Assembly (NCBI GenBank): GCA_013180625.2
Contig: SNVD02010473.1
Location: 4,092,001 to 4,156,000 of the forward strand
From: Boswellia sacra
Lineage: Eukaryota; Streptophyta; Magnoliopsida; Sapindales; Burseraceae
DNA length: 64,000 bases
Direction of reading: 5' to 3'
Part shown: positions 34,407-44,326 of the stretch, in pieces
How the letters are laid out: every line of letters starts with the position of its first letter
Position numbering within the stretch: position 1 is the stretch's first letter
Notes under the pieces: generated by a model
The model's database searches: none
What the model was told of the DNA's origin: nothing
The model's input: the letters and a program-made list of their open reading frames with translations, nothing else
Translations under genes and position numbers: made by a program

Positions 34407-35455
34407 CTGCACATGGTTTTAGTGATAAATAAATTGAAACTTCAAACCTAATGCTTGACAAAAAAAAAATGTTAATACAGATTAGCAGTTGCTTACAGTT
34501 AAACAGAAAGCCATCAAATCATGAGCAATAAACAAAAGCATCAGCAATAAATCAACCAATGAACAAGGTAAAGCTAATTTAATTACACTAGCATTGCACA
34601 TCAATGTGGGAATTGATGCAGACAAACAGAGAATGGGCCCATTATTTCTTCTCATAAGATTAGTTCAATTTTGAAATTTTGGCAGTATGAAGCTAAATTG
34701 AGAATCCATCAATCTGTAACAAATAAACCAACTGCTGAGAATCTAAGCTGGTTCTATTTTCTAATCGGCTGTTAACCTAACTCCTTGAAAAATAACATTG
34801 GAAGCCAAACCTTAAAGGGACAGCCACCATTTGCTATGATTCTTATCTGTTTCTAAGACAATCCCGGCTCCTAAAACACACTAAACCGTGGATGAACACA
34901 GATTCCACGCACTTTCAGACATTACATATATAGACAATTGACAACAATACCTTCCTTAAACAGCATACAGAAGTGTTCAAAGCCATAAAAACAAGAACAG
35001 AATGCTATAAATCAAAATAATTTATGTCAACACCAATAGATACTAGCTAGAATCAAGCAAATCCATTTTAAATCCCACATTGCTGTCAAATTGTAGTGCA
35101 CAATAACAAATTGTACCAGAATTTCCTCTAGTTTTTCCTTCTGATCCCTCAATAAGAAAAAATTCTCACCCAACTTTAAACATTGTCCGCAATGGACCAC
35201 ATCACGGCAACAAAATCAATATTATGCAAATACCAATGTGATTCCTTTTGCATTATCTCCGATCCTCAATCAGATGCCCCACAATGACCTATCTTTCTCT
35301 TAGCTTACAAGTTAAAAACTTGACTAGATTCAACATATTCACATGCTATATGCAACAAACGTAACAAGAAAAAGATCCCAGAACTCAACGCATCTGATCA
35401 GCAACATATGCAATGGAATCTGCAGTCAATGAGAAGGACATTGCTTAACGCTTAC
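34407..35455 (-). other. 5' UTR intron of the SPIRAL1-like gene
   Basis: A donor (AAAAG|GTAAGCG, minus strand) at 35456/35455 and an acceptor (GTGCAG|GATC) at 34407/34406 delimit an approximately 1-kb intron. It separates a non-coding first exon from the exon carrying the ATG at 34365. Such leader introns often boost expression in plants. The sequence is otherwise AT-rich without features. Confidence 0.6.
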
Positions 35456-35527
35456 CTTTTGTTTGAAAAGAAAAGCAAAAAATTGAAGCAAGGAGGAGAT
35501 GAGAGGCTCTCAAGAAAGCAAAAAGGT

Positions 35528-35535
35528 ACTTATAG
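35528..35535 (-). promoter_or_regulatory. Candidate TATA box of the SPIRAL1-like gene
   Basis: The minus strand reads TATAAGTA about 70 bases before the inferred leader-intron donor. This would place transcription start near 35500 and give a short purine-rich first exon. It lies 450 bases from the hAT-like element at 35981. Confidence 0.5.
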
Positions 35536-36507
35536 GAGAGAGGGAAACTGATTAACTTAAAAATGATTAAGAAAATTTTAATTATGGAAATTATGTACGT
35601 TGAAACTAGATTTAGTTTGAGTTTAGTTTGACGTAGTCAATGTCTGAGCTGGCTTTGATTTTGTTAAGTGGTCGGCAGTTGATGTCATGTTGGCAGTCAT
35701 GGGGGTCACGTGTGGTTTTGTTGGATAAGCACTGATTAGGTGCTGCGCGGCTCCATTAGTCATTTTTCTGATTTCTTTATCAATCAATCTAGCACGTAGG
35801 ATAAAAGAGAACCTTCTATCCTTTATGATTGTTGATCATGAACATTTTATTTTATTGTGTTATTACATCTATAAAACATTATACTAATTTCATAATGTTT
35901 GTATTATTTTGCGATTTACTATCAGTCAACTTCCAATCAATATGCAAGAAAGCTTTCACCAACCAAACATCAACCAGGAATAGGGATGGCAATTTGACCC
36001 GGTCGGGGCCGGGGATCCGGAAAATCCGGACTTCTGGGGCCGGATAATAACCCAGAAAATCGGGTAATTTGGCCGGAGCCGGGGAGAAAATTTTTGCCCC
36101 GACCGGGGGCGGGGCCAGGGCCGGGGTGGGAAGGCCGGGGCCAAGGACTCGGAATTAAACCCGGGGTACGTTAAAAATTATAAAACAATATCAATTTAAT
36201 CCATAAAGTTTTCATTCTTAAATATAACACCTAAACCATAAACTATTTTACTAAAACAATTTATAAAAGCCCAACAAGACAACACAGTCCAAATCAAGGC
36301 CCAATTCAGCTCAGCCCACCTAAATTAAAAAGTTATATACCTCATTTGTCATTTATAATCTTGTAAATCCCTAATTTTTAGGCTTCTAGCACCATTGAAT
36401 TTGAGTCATCCCTAAGGAGGCAGCAATCTACTTTGTATGCGCAATTAGCGATATGAGTCATCCCAAAATCATCTTTGTAAAATAAATTAAATAAGTTACA
36501 ATTGGAA

Positions 36508-36560
36508 AGACTTGAACCTGATCCGCCATGGACAACATAAGGCAAAACACCATTGGGCCA
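36508..36560 (-). other. tRNA-like A-box/B-box module inside the hAT-like element
   Basis: On the minus strand, TGGCCCAATGGTG (36548-36560) resembles an A box and GGTTCAAGTCT (36508-36518) a B box, about 29 bases apart. No full cloverleaf is apparent, so it is likely a tRNA-derived fragment. Confidence 0.45.
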
Positions 36561-36600
36561 AAGCCACTTTGTGGCCTTTTGGATACAATATATAAATATA

Positions 36601-36649
36601 TTACCCGGTACCTATGAAGCAGAATGCATGATATGACACCACTGGGCTA
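36601..36649 (-). other. Second, weaker tRNA-like module
   Basis: On the minus strand, TAGCCCAGTGGTG (36637-36649) is an almost perfect A box, while the B-box position (GGTACCGGGT) is degraded. It pairs with the module at 36508 just as the two modules pair in the element at 13150. Confidence 0.35.
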
Positions 36650-36894
36650 CAACCCACTTCACACCAAAATTTGCTTGCTACATATACATATATATTTTAG
36701 AAAAACAAATCAGAATTAAAAAAAAAAATTCACAACCCGGGTTTTAATCCTGGGTTATTTCAAAACTCGGCCCCGGCCCCGGCAAAAAAATTCCGGAGAA
36801 TTTTCCGGGATCGGAGTTTACAATTGATGCCGAGGCCGGGGCCCGGTCACCGGTCCCGGCCCCGGCCCCGGATTTTGCCATCCCTAACCAGGAA

Positions 36895-38283
36895 GAAAAT
36901 GAAATGATTCTCCTATTAAGCATATTCTTAATTTACCCACAGATTCCATCTTTATAATTGTTCAAGTTGAAGATATTTACCCATATGCCCAAATCTATTG
37001 TCTATTGAGCCGCATTCGTGGTTCATAACATTCCTCTTCAAGTGATTGCTTTCATGCCGTCCTAGAGAGGGAACTTCAGAAACCCTCTACAAAAAAATTT
37101 TAACATTTTATTCGAAAATTGACTTGAGTATCAGAGAATTTTTTTTATTGGTACGTTTATTTTCATCACAAAACGCTAGTTATTTCGCTATTACTAAACA
37201 TCAACATTATTTATGGTGAGCATGATCGGATGTTTAATAGCCAATTAAGAGCATTCAACATCAGAAGATATGATAGGTAATAGGTGCTAAAATCAGCTAG
37301 GCCATCCGTTCTGAAATGATTGATTTAATGCTCATTGGACTTGGAGAGCAGCTCCAGCTCTAGAAGAAGGGTAAATTTATCTGGTCTGGAAAGCAGTGTT
37401 TTGTGTTGCTTTTTAATTGTAAAGAAGAGTGATTGAGGAGAATTGAACGATTTAGTTTATAATGGCAATCTTGTGAAAAGAAAAATGGGATTTTTATGTT
37501 TCCTGACGATTTTTATGTCTTAGAATTAAAAAAAAGCTACTACGTCTATGAAATTGAATGAGTAGTGCTGTGCGATTCACCTAAAATTTTATGACAACTT
37601 CAGTGCAGGTATGGAAGGAATTGGTTGTGAAGAAGAAACAACCTAACCGGAAAATGGTTTAAACAACCACACCTACCTGATGTCTCATACACAAAGGCAC
37701 TTGAATTGTTAATGTCTAGAGTCTAACTACAAAAGCATAATATATATTTTTTATTTATTTAAAACGAGAGAGAGAGAGAGAGATAATCTATTCATGTATA
37801 GGGCAAGTAGCCATTTCAACTTCAAGCCATTAGGCTTGTCTTTAGACATCGAAGATATATAATCACATCCTACAAAAAGCTTTGTGGAGAGATTATGTGT
37901 CCTACATGACCCATGGTAACCATATTCAAGACAGCAATCTTGCGTAATAACGTATTTGATGTGTCATATGATGCAGATTGGAGTGGAAAAACAATGAAAA
38001 TCAACAGCAAGCATTCGCACCAAGATCATACCAAAGTTGTAAAATTTCACTAGCAAAAATATGAACATCTCTTGCTGGATAAGAAAACGACCTGACAAAA
38101 AAATATGGACACATTTCATTCCGATACAAATCTCTAATGATCTTTCTTCCAGGTTTTGGCACCAGGGAAGCCATTTCTGATTGTATATGCATGTAATCAC
38201 TCAAAATCGTGTGCAGCATTCCTGTGCCATTTCAATGAAGCTCTACAAGAGGGACTTCTAAAAGCCAACTAGTGAGTAATATT
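36895..38283. other. Intergenic DNA, no gene seen
   Basis: This stretch includes the remote upstream region of the SPIRAL1-like gene and the presumed 3' UTR of the methylesterase-like gene. A short (GA)n tract lies at about 37767-37783. The frames at 37964-38219 (minus) have no motif and probably fall in the 3' UTR. Confidence 0.4.
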
Positions 38284-41200
38284 TCAAGTTGAAGGGATCT
38301 TTGAGATCTCTACTAATAACTTGTGCAGGGCTTGAGGCTTTGAGAAAAAAGGCGAGTGATCAGCACCTTTTAAACGAAATACCTGCTCTGGGGGACTTGA
38401 GTTTATCATGCTCTCTTGAAGCGAGATAGGTATTGCACTATCTTCTGGAGTTTCTACATAAAAACGCCTCACAGATCCATATTTCATTTCAGAAAGACAG
38501 AGTTTCTCTAAAACAGGAGCAAAGGGGATTGGCCTCATTGAAACAGATGCTAATGCAATATCCTGGACCACAAGAAGCATATTAGAAAAAGCAACAATGA
38601 AAAAAGAGAAACAAAAATATATACAACGAGACAAAAAGTAGAGAGAGATGCAACATCAAAACTAAATTTCACTGATTTTAATGAGAATGGCTTCTAAGGC
38701 AAGGAAGAGGGGGAAAATTGCTTGTCTTCATCGCCTATTTCTCTGATATCTTCTATCTCTAATCATTCATCAAAAATAATGAGCAAGGAAAAACATGATT
38801 GCCAAATAAATTTTTTTCAACATTAAATCTTCATTTTTTAGTTGATGTTGCACGTGCTCGTGTGTGTCAAAGACTCACGGAGAGAGAGCGAGGAAGGAAA
38901 GGTGACAGAGAAAGAATTAAATTCATGCACACTTACATCTCTGTTCTGTTTCAACTAAGCAATTCACATATTAGAAGGTTCAGGCATACCTTTGCAGGAC
39001 TTTGGTTGAATAACAAATCCTTCAACAATGACTTGTCTAGATCAATAGCAGTTGGAGGCTGATCATTCCCATTTGCATACAAAAATATCTGAGCCTGTCG
39101 CATCAAATCGTTTGAACCTGTCTGCAATGACTTTTAGCATCAGTCTCAGAACTGAAGAAATTATTAACTTCACATTGTTGAAAAACTGAGATTGGATAAT
39201 TACAGTTCAGTGTAAAAGTAAAAATGCTAAGTGATTTCCTTTCCCCATTCTTTTAATTATTAGGATTTGGTCCTTGTTAAACATAATGATTAAAAGGGGG
39301 ACAAGAGATGCTTTACTCAAAACAAAAATGAAAAATAAAAAGAATGAGATAAGCTCAAAGTTAACATCTTCCTTCACAAGAAAGAAGTTAGTGAAAATTA
39401 CACGGAACATAAACCCATGCATGTATAACAGGCTTCTTAAATCTCGTAATCAATTCAATTCCAGAAACTTCAGAACAAATAAGGATTCTAACCAATCATC
39501 CATGTGGTTGAAACGTGATCAAGTGAGGGGCAAACCTGCTTATTGAACATATCAAGAGTACTTTGTCCATTAGTTAACATTGCTGCAGCAATAAAAACAG
39601 CCTTTGCAATTTTAAAAGGAAACAACTCCATTGCATATGATAAACATGCACCTCCAAAATCATGTCCCACCAATATCACCTGCACAATTGAACAAACAAA
39701 AATGGAGAAAGAAAACAATTAATATCCGGAACAAAAATTGTTTTAATAGGTTATGTGCAATCTAAGTTTTCAGTAATGGCTTAATATTGACACCAAAGAC
39801 ATAAAGTTGAAAATATAATTAGTTTCCATGCTAAGAACAATAATTTATTATCGAGAATTTTCATTTTGCTTACTAAAATAAATACAAGTGTGATATAGTC
39901 TTTCAGATATAACAACATACGGCATGCACATATCGGTATTTCAACAATAGTTTATAAGATTTGTATTATAATTAATTCAGATGGGACCAATATTTTGAAT
40001 ATAGTTACTAAGATCCATAAATAGCAATATTTCTAATGTAACCAGTATCTCACATGTAATCAACATTGGCAGTAAACTCTATTTCACTGTGATCTGTGCT
40101 TATGTATGTTAATCAAATGAGTAATGCTACATCTACAACTCATTCACAACCAACCTTTCTCACAACCTGAGTTGACAAGATATCATTAGATAAATAAAAT
40201 ATGAAAATAAATAAAATATATTAAATTACATGAAGTAGTAATTATCCATTCACTAATTATTTTACCAACTCAAGTTGGAAAAAAAAAATTGATTACAAAT
40301 GAATTGTAGGTGTAAAATTATTATAATCAAACTTCCATATAAGAATATTACAGAACTTCAAACTTAACAACCAAACTGCAAGTACAAATTCAAATCAGAT
40401 GAATAAGCTTAATGATATCTGTTCATCTCTAGTGACATGAAGAACATGGCAAAAGTCTTCAATAAGCTTAATGATATCTGTTCATCTCTAGTGACATGAA
40501 GAACATGGCAAAAGTCTTCAAAAATTATGAGCAATTGAAGGAAGCCCTAGCTTATACTTGCTATTGATCAGTTCATCAGTGCAATGGACAAAAACTTCTA
40601 TAGTATTTAGCATTGCAAATAGTTCTAACAGTTTCCATTCTTCTACTGAAATCTTTACTAACTCATTAAACAGAAAGCTGAAATAAAAGCGCACATAACA
40701 AAAAAGAGAGCAGTAAAGATGAAATATAAGAACCTTCTCTCCATCACCGAGTTTTTCAAGAAAATCAGTAAGTGGCTTCACATATTGTGATAGACTGGTA
40801 ATGCCATTTGTATCAAATGAATGAATCCCTGAACCAGTTAAGTCTATGGCAGTAACTTTGAAACCACCTTCTTCTAAAAGTGCAATAGTTTTATACCAAC
40901 ACCAAGCACCAAAGCCTCCACCATGGACAAGGACAAAATGGTCGGTTTCAAGATCATCAAGCTTTACATCCTGTTGTGTAGAAAAATAGTAAGGGACCTA
41001 AAGGAGTTAAGCAATGAATGAAAAACAAAGAAGAAAGGAATTCCAAAAATTAAACATAGTTTTTTATGATTTCCTTCTTTGTATCCAGCATTGCATAAGA
41101 AAAAGAAATGCACAGGCATACATCTAAACTAGAGGTGTCAAACAGCCACATAATTGGAATATTAAAAAGTTATAATAATTAATATAAAACATGAAATAAA

Positions 41201-42445
41201 AATGTATACAAAAAATAAAATACAAAATATATACAATAATAGTACGATACATGATAAATGTTATATAAATATCAAACAGGCCACATAATTATAATAATCC
41301 ATATAAAACATGAAATAAAAATGTATACAAAAAATAAAATACAAAATATACATAATAGTAGCACAATATATGATAAACGGTATATAATCACTGTGTTTGA
41401 AAAAGAAAACCCATTCTACTATTTATGCCCATTTTGACATGTCTAATCTAAACAAGACCCCACGAAAAAGTTACAAAAAGATATTAAATTTTGATAAAAG
41501 GATAAATTCTTATGTTAAGCTGAAACGAATTCACCAAGAAATTCATGACTATTCTGCTCCATATTATACTCACCGGAGCACATATAGATTGTCACATCAC
41601 ATTGGGTTGAAACCCAAACATGGGGCAGAAGGCTACCGGGCAAGATTTTCTTACTAATACAGTCAACACCCAAGCATTATTACGAAAATAATTCCTCAGC
41701 CACCCGTAGCAGCATATATGCATAAGTTCTGAGAGCTGCAATTGTTCAATATATAAATGTTTCTAAGAGCTTAAACGCAGGTGTCCACTTATAAACTGAA
41801 CTGGCCAATTTGCTTCGAATATCTTACGATATGTACAAAGAAAAAAAAAAAAACATCTAAAGCTTCTGCAACCATTATTTGTTTACCAAATTTAACAGAG
41901 ATAAATCATAAATAAAACAAAATATTGACAATTACATTCCAAAGTTACCATCTTTGGCATTCTCTAAAAAATCCAACTTAAGGCAATAATTAGCATAATT
42001 AAATTAAAACTGCCAACAATCACCCTATTCCCAATCAATCTTATAGGTACCAAAAAAAATTAACACGAACCCTGTTGACAAGCTGCTGAGGCTGGAGAAG
42101 CGGGTCAGTAAGCGAGCGGGCACGGGAACTGGAGCTCCGGGGTAACTGGGTTTTTTTGGACCCGGCGGAACCATTCGGATACCGAAGCGACGTGGAGCGA
42201 TCAAACGGCAAGCCCCCACCAGCTCCATTCTGTTGCTGGTGTTGACGAAACAAGATTGCAGCAGCTAAAGCCTGCTCGTGAATAAGAGCATCATCAAGCC
42301 TGTCCTTCCGAGAACCTGATCGGATCCTCGTCCACCTGTTGCTTGTATTAGACACTTGACCGCCCGAGCTCTGTAACCTCTTTATGGGTCTCTGTTTCTT
42401 CTTCACCGGAGTTTTGGGCACTAAACATGTGCAAAAGTTACCCAT
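38284..42445 (-). CDS. MES11: MES11-like methylesterase-family alpha/beta hydrolase
   Basis: Five exons (42445-42071, 40970-40734, 39679-39536, 39121-38990, 38562-38284) join in frame to 388 residues. Residues 1-125 are a basic, serine-rich extension; an alpha/beta hydrolase of the plant methylesterase (MES) family follows, with HGGGFGAWCW (oxyanion hole), the nucleophile elbow and the terminal KGADHSPFFSKP histidine. The elbow reads GHDFGG, so Asp211 stands where active members have Ser; I recall the same in Arabidopsis MES11. MES enzymes demethylate methyl esters of auxin, salicylate or jasmonate, but this one may lack that activity. The start MGNFCTC fits N-myristoylation plus S-acylation, at odds with the chloroplast label often given. 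Exon 1 is in a different intron context from the hydrolase fold. Confidence 0.9.
40118..40323. mobile_element. MITE inside the methylesterase-like intron
   Basis: About 33-base imperfect inverted repeats (TGAGTAATGCTACATCTACA at the left; reverse complement of the right end TAATAATTTTACACCTACAA) enclose 206 bases. They are flanked by an 8-bp direct repeat TAATCAAA (40110-40117 and 40324-40331). The size and 8-bp duplication suit a hAT-type MITE. It lies in the intron between exons 2 and 3. Confidence 0.75.
40402..40519. repeat. 59-bp perfect tandem duplication in an intron
   Basis: Two identical, adjacent 59-base copies (40402-40460 and 40461-40519) begin AATAAGCTTAATGATATCTG. They lie in the same intron as the MITE. 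Identity suggests a recent duplication, or possibly an assembly effect. Confidence 0.95.
41138..41395. repeat. Imperfect 124-134 bp tandem repeat in intron 1
   Basis: Two similar copies start CAAACAGCCACATAATT at 41139 and CAAACAGGCCACATAATT at 41273. They share ATGAAATAAAAATGTATACA-type sequence. The preceding TAGAGGTGTCAA resembles a hAT terminus, so this may be a decayed element; a right end was not found. Confidence 0.7.
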
Positions 42446-42615
42446 TTCTGCTTGTGCATGTCAAGAACAAAACAAAATTTCAAATATATTTATAAATATA
42501 CAAGTTTATACGTATAGCAAAAGCAAATATTTTTCCAATCTCCAATTCCAAGGTTCTTGTTTGTATAAATGCCTGAGAGAGAGACAAGTAAGGTTGAAAT
42601 TCAGGTGAAGGTTGG

Positions 42616-42734
42616 ATGGTGATGGCTGAGGAAAGTTGGGGGGCTCTCTCTGTGTGTATGGTTGGAGGTTTTATATGGTGATGGCTGAGGAAAGTTGGGG
42701 GGCTCTCTCTGTGTGTATGGTTGGAGGTTTTATA
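42616..42734 (-). repeat. 59-bp tandem duplication of the methylesterase core promoter
   Basis: Two near-identical copies (42616-42674 and 42675-42734) contain the same CT/GT-rich leader sequence and TATA motif. The duplication therefore copies the core promoter and 5' leader of the MES11-like gene, 170-290 bases upstream of its ATG. Confidence 0.9.
42669..42675 (-). promoter_or_regulatory. TATA box, proximal copy
   Basis: The minus strand reads ATATAAAACC within the first copy of the 59-bp duplication. Transcription from here would give a leader of roughly 195 bases. Confidence 0.5.
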
Positions 42735-42735
42735 A
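42728..42735 (-). promoter_or_regulatory. TATA box, distal copy
   Basis: The minus strand reads TTATAAAACC at the same place in the second copy, 59 bases further upstream. Transcripts from this box would contain an extra leader copy and small upstream ATGs. Confidence 0.5.
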
Positions 42736-43049
42736 GTGGTGGCGAAACGTAAAGTGAGATGGTTGTGAGTTGGCAGCAGCACAATAGAAACATGAAAATA
42801 TTTTTGGCGATTTTGTAAAGTGTTTTGTAACTGTAACTTTCTTGTTTCGGGTCAAACAAAAATGGAGAATTGAATGGTTAGAGTGAGTAATTGCAGCAGG
42901 AGACTTCTAAGCAGTTACATTCGTAACATAATAAGTGTTTCGTTTGGTTTTGTTTTCTAATAACAACTTGACATGTGGACAAAGTTACCCAACAACCCTT
43001 TTACCTTTATTGATATGGAATCTAATGCCGGTCCACCTCCACCCAATAA

Positions 43050-44323
43050 GGGCATGTTTGGGAGTCCGGACTGGACTGGACTGGACTGAGATTGAGATTT
43101 GGATTGGGATTGGACTAGATTAGACTGGATTAGATATAGTGCTATGTTGTGTTTGATGTAGTATGGGATTGGACTATATTAGTATATTATAAACTTTTAA
43201 AACATCTATTTTTAAATATAAACTAATTTAATTTTATTCAAGTTTAATTTATTATTACATCATATTTATAGTTAATTAAATATTTAAATATATTTAAAGA
43301 GTATATTTATTTAAAAATTATTAAATATCACTATTTTATAAAAAAGTAAGATTTTTAATGTTATTTAATATGAATTTAATAATATTATATTTTTGTTTAT
43401 TATTTATTATATTTAAACTATAATATTATGAATTATAATAAAAATAAAAATTTGTAATATAATGGAAAATAAAATATTTATAATAAAAATATTTTTATCA
43501 CATCATAATTAAATATTTAACTATAGTTAAAATTATATTTATTTAAAAATTATTAAATATTACTCTTTTATGTAAAAGTAGGTATTTTTAATATCATTTA
43601 TTATGAATTTAATAACATTTTATTTTTATTTATTATTATATTTCATTTTAATTATAATTTCATGAATTATTATAAAAATAAAAATTGTATTATAATGGAA
43701 AATAAAATATTTATAAAAAAATTTTATAACATCATTATTAAATATTTAAATATTGTTAGAAATTATTTTTATTTAAAAAATCATTAAATATTACTATTTT
43801 ATGAAAAAGTAAGTATTTTAAATATTATTTAATAATATTTTATTTTTATTTATTATTATATTATATTTTTATTATAATATTGTCAATTATAATAAAAAAA
43901 TTTATAATATTATGGAAAATAAAATATTTATAATAAAAAGTTTATTTATTAAATCACAATTAAATATTTAAATATAGCTAAAAATTTTATTTATCAAAAA
44001 GTTGTTAAATATTACTCTTTTATTAAGAATTAAGCATTTTTAATATTATTTAAAATAATATTAATAATTTTTATTTTTACTTATTATTATATTATATTTT
44101 AATTATAATATTATAAATTATAATAAAAATAAAAAATTTATAAAAGCTTGGGACTATTGAGTCCCATGGTTCCACATGGGATTAGTTGTCCCATGAGATT
44201 GATACTATTGGGACTAACAATAGTCCACTCCCAATCTCATCTCAAGAATCCAAACAAAGGATTGGACTATTAATCCCAAAACATAGTCCAATCCAGGCTT
44301 TGTCCCCCTTCCCAAACGCGCCC
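43050..44323. mobile_element. PIF/Harbinger-like non-autonomous element
   Basis: The left end GGGCATGTTTGGGA and the reverse complement of the right end GGGCGCGTTTGGG form terminal inverted repeats. The direct repeat TAA flanks both sides (43047-43049 and 44324-44326), the 3-bp TAA/TTA duplication of PIF/Harbinger (Tourist-like) elements. Subterminal blocks of GGACTGGACT / ATTGGACTA motifs (with TAGTCCAATCC near the right end) resemble transposase-binding repeats. The interior is almost pure A/T with no transposase frame. It lies upstream of the MES11-like gene. Confidence 0.8.
43318..44130. repeat. AT-rich ~230-bp tandem repeat inside the Harbinger-like element
   Basis: The motif TTAAATATYACTMTTTTAT recurs at about 43320, 43551, 43784 and 44005, and GGAAAATAAAATATTTATAA recurs between. 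This gives four diverged units of 224-232 bases. The array fills most of the element's interior. Confidence 0.8.
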
Positions 44324-44326
44324 TAA

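Larger units (their letters stand above)
35981..36886. mobile_element. Non-autonomous hAT-like transposon with perfect TSD
   Basis: The element starts TAGGGATGGCAA and ends TTGCCATCCCTA in perfect inverted orientation. It is flanked by the 8-bp duplication ACCAGGAA (35973-35980 and 36887-36894). Like 13150-13837 it has CCGG/GGCCGGGG-rich subterminal blocks around an AT-rich core and no transposase. It lies just upstream of the SPIRAL1-like promoter. The perfect ends suggest a fairly recent insertion. Confidence 0.9.
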
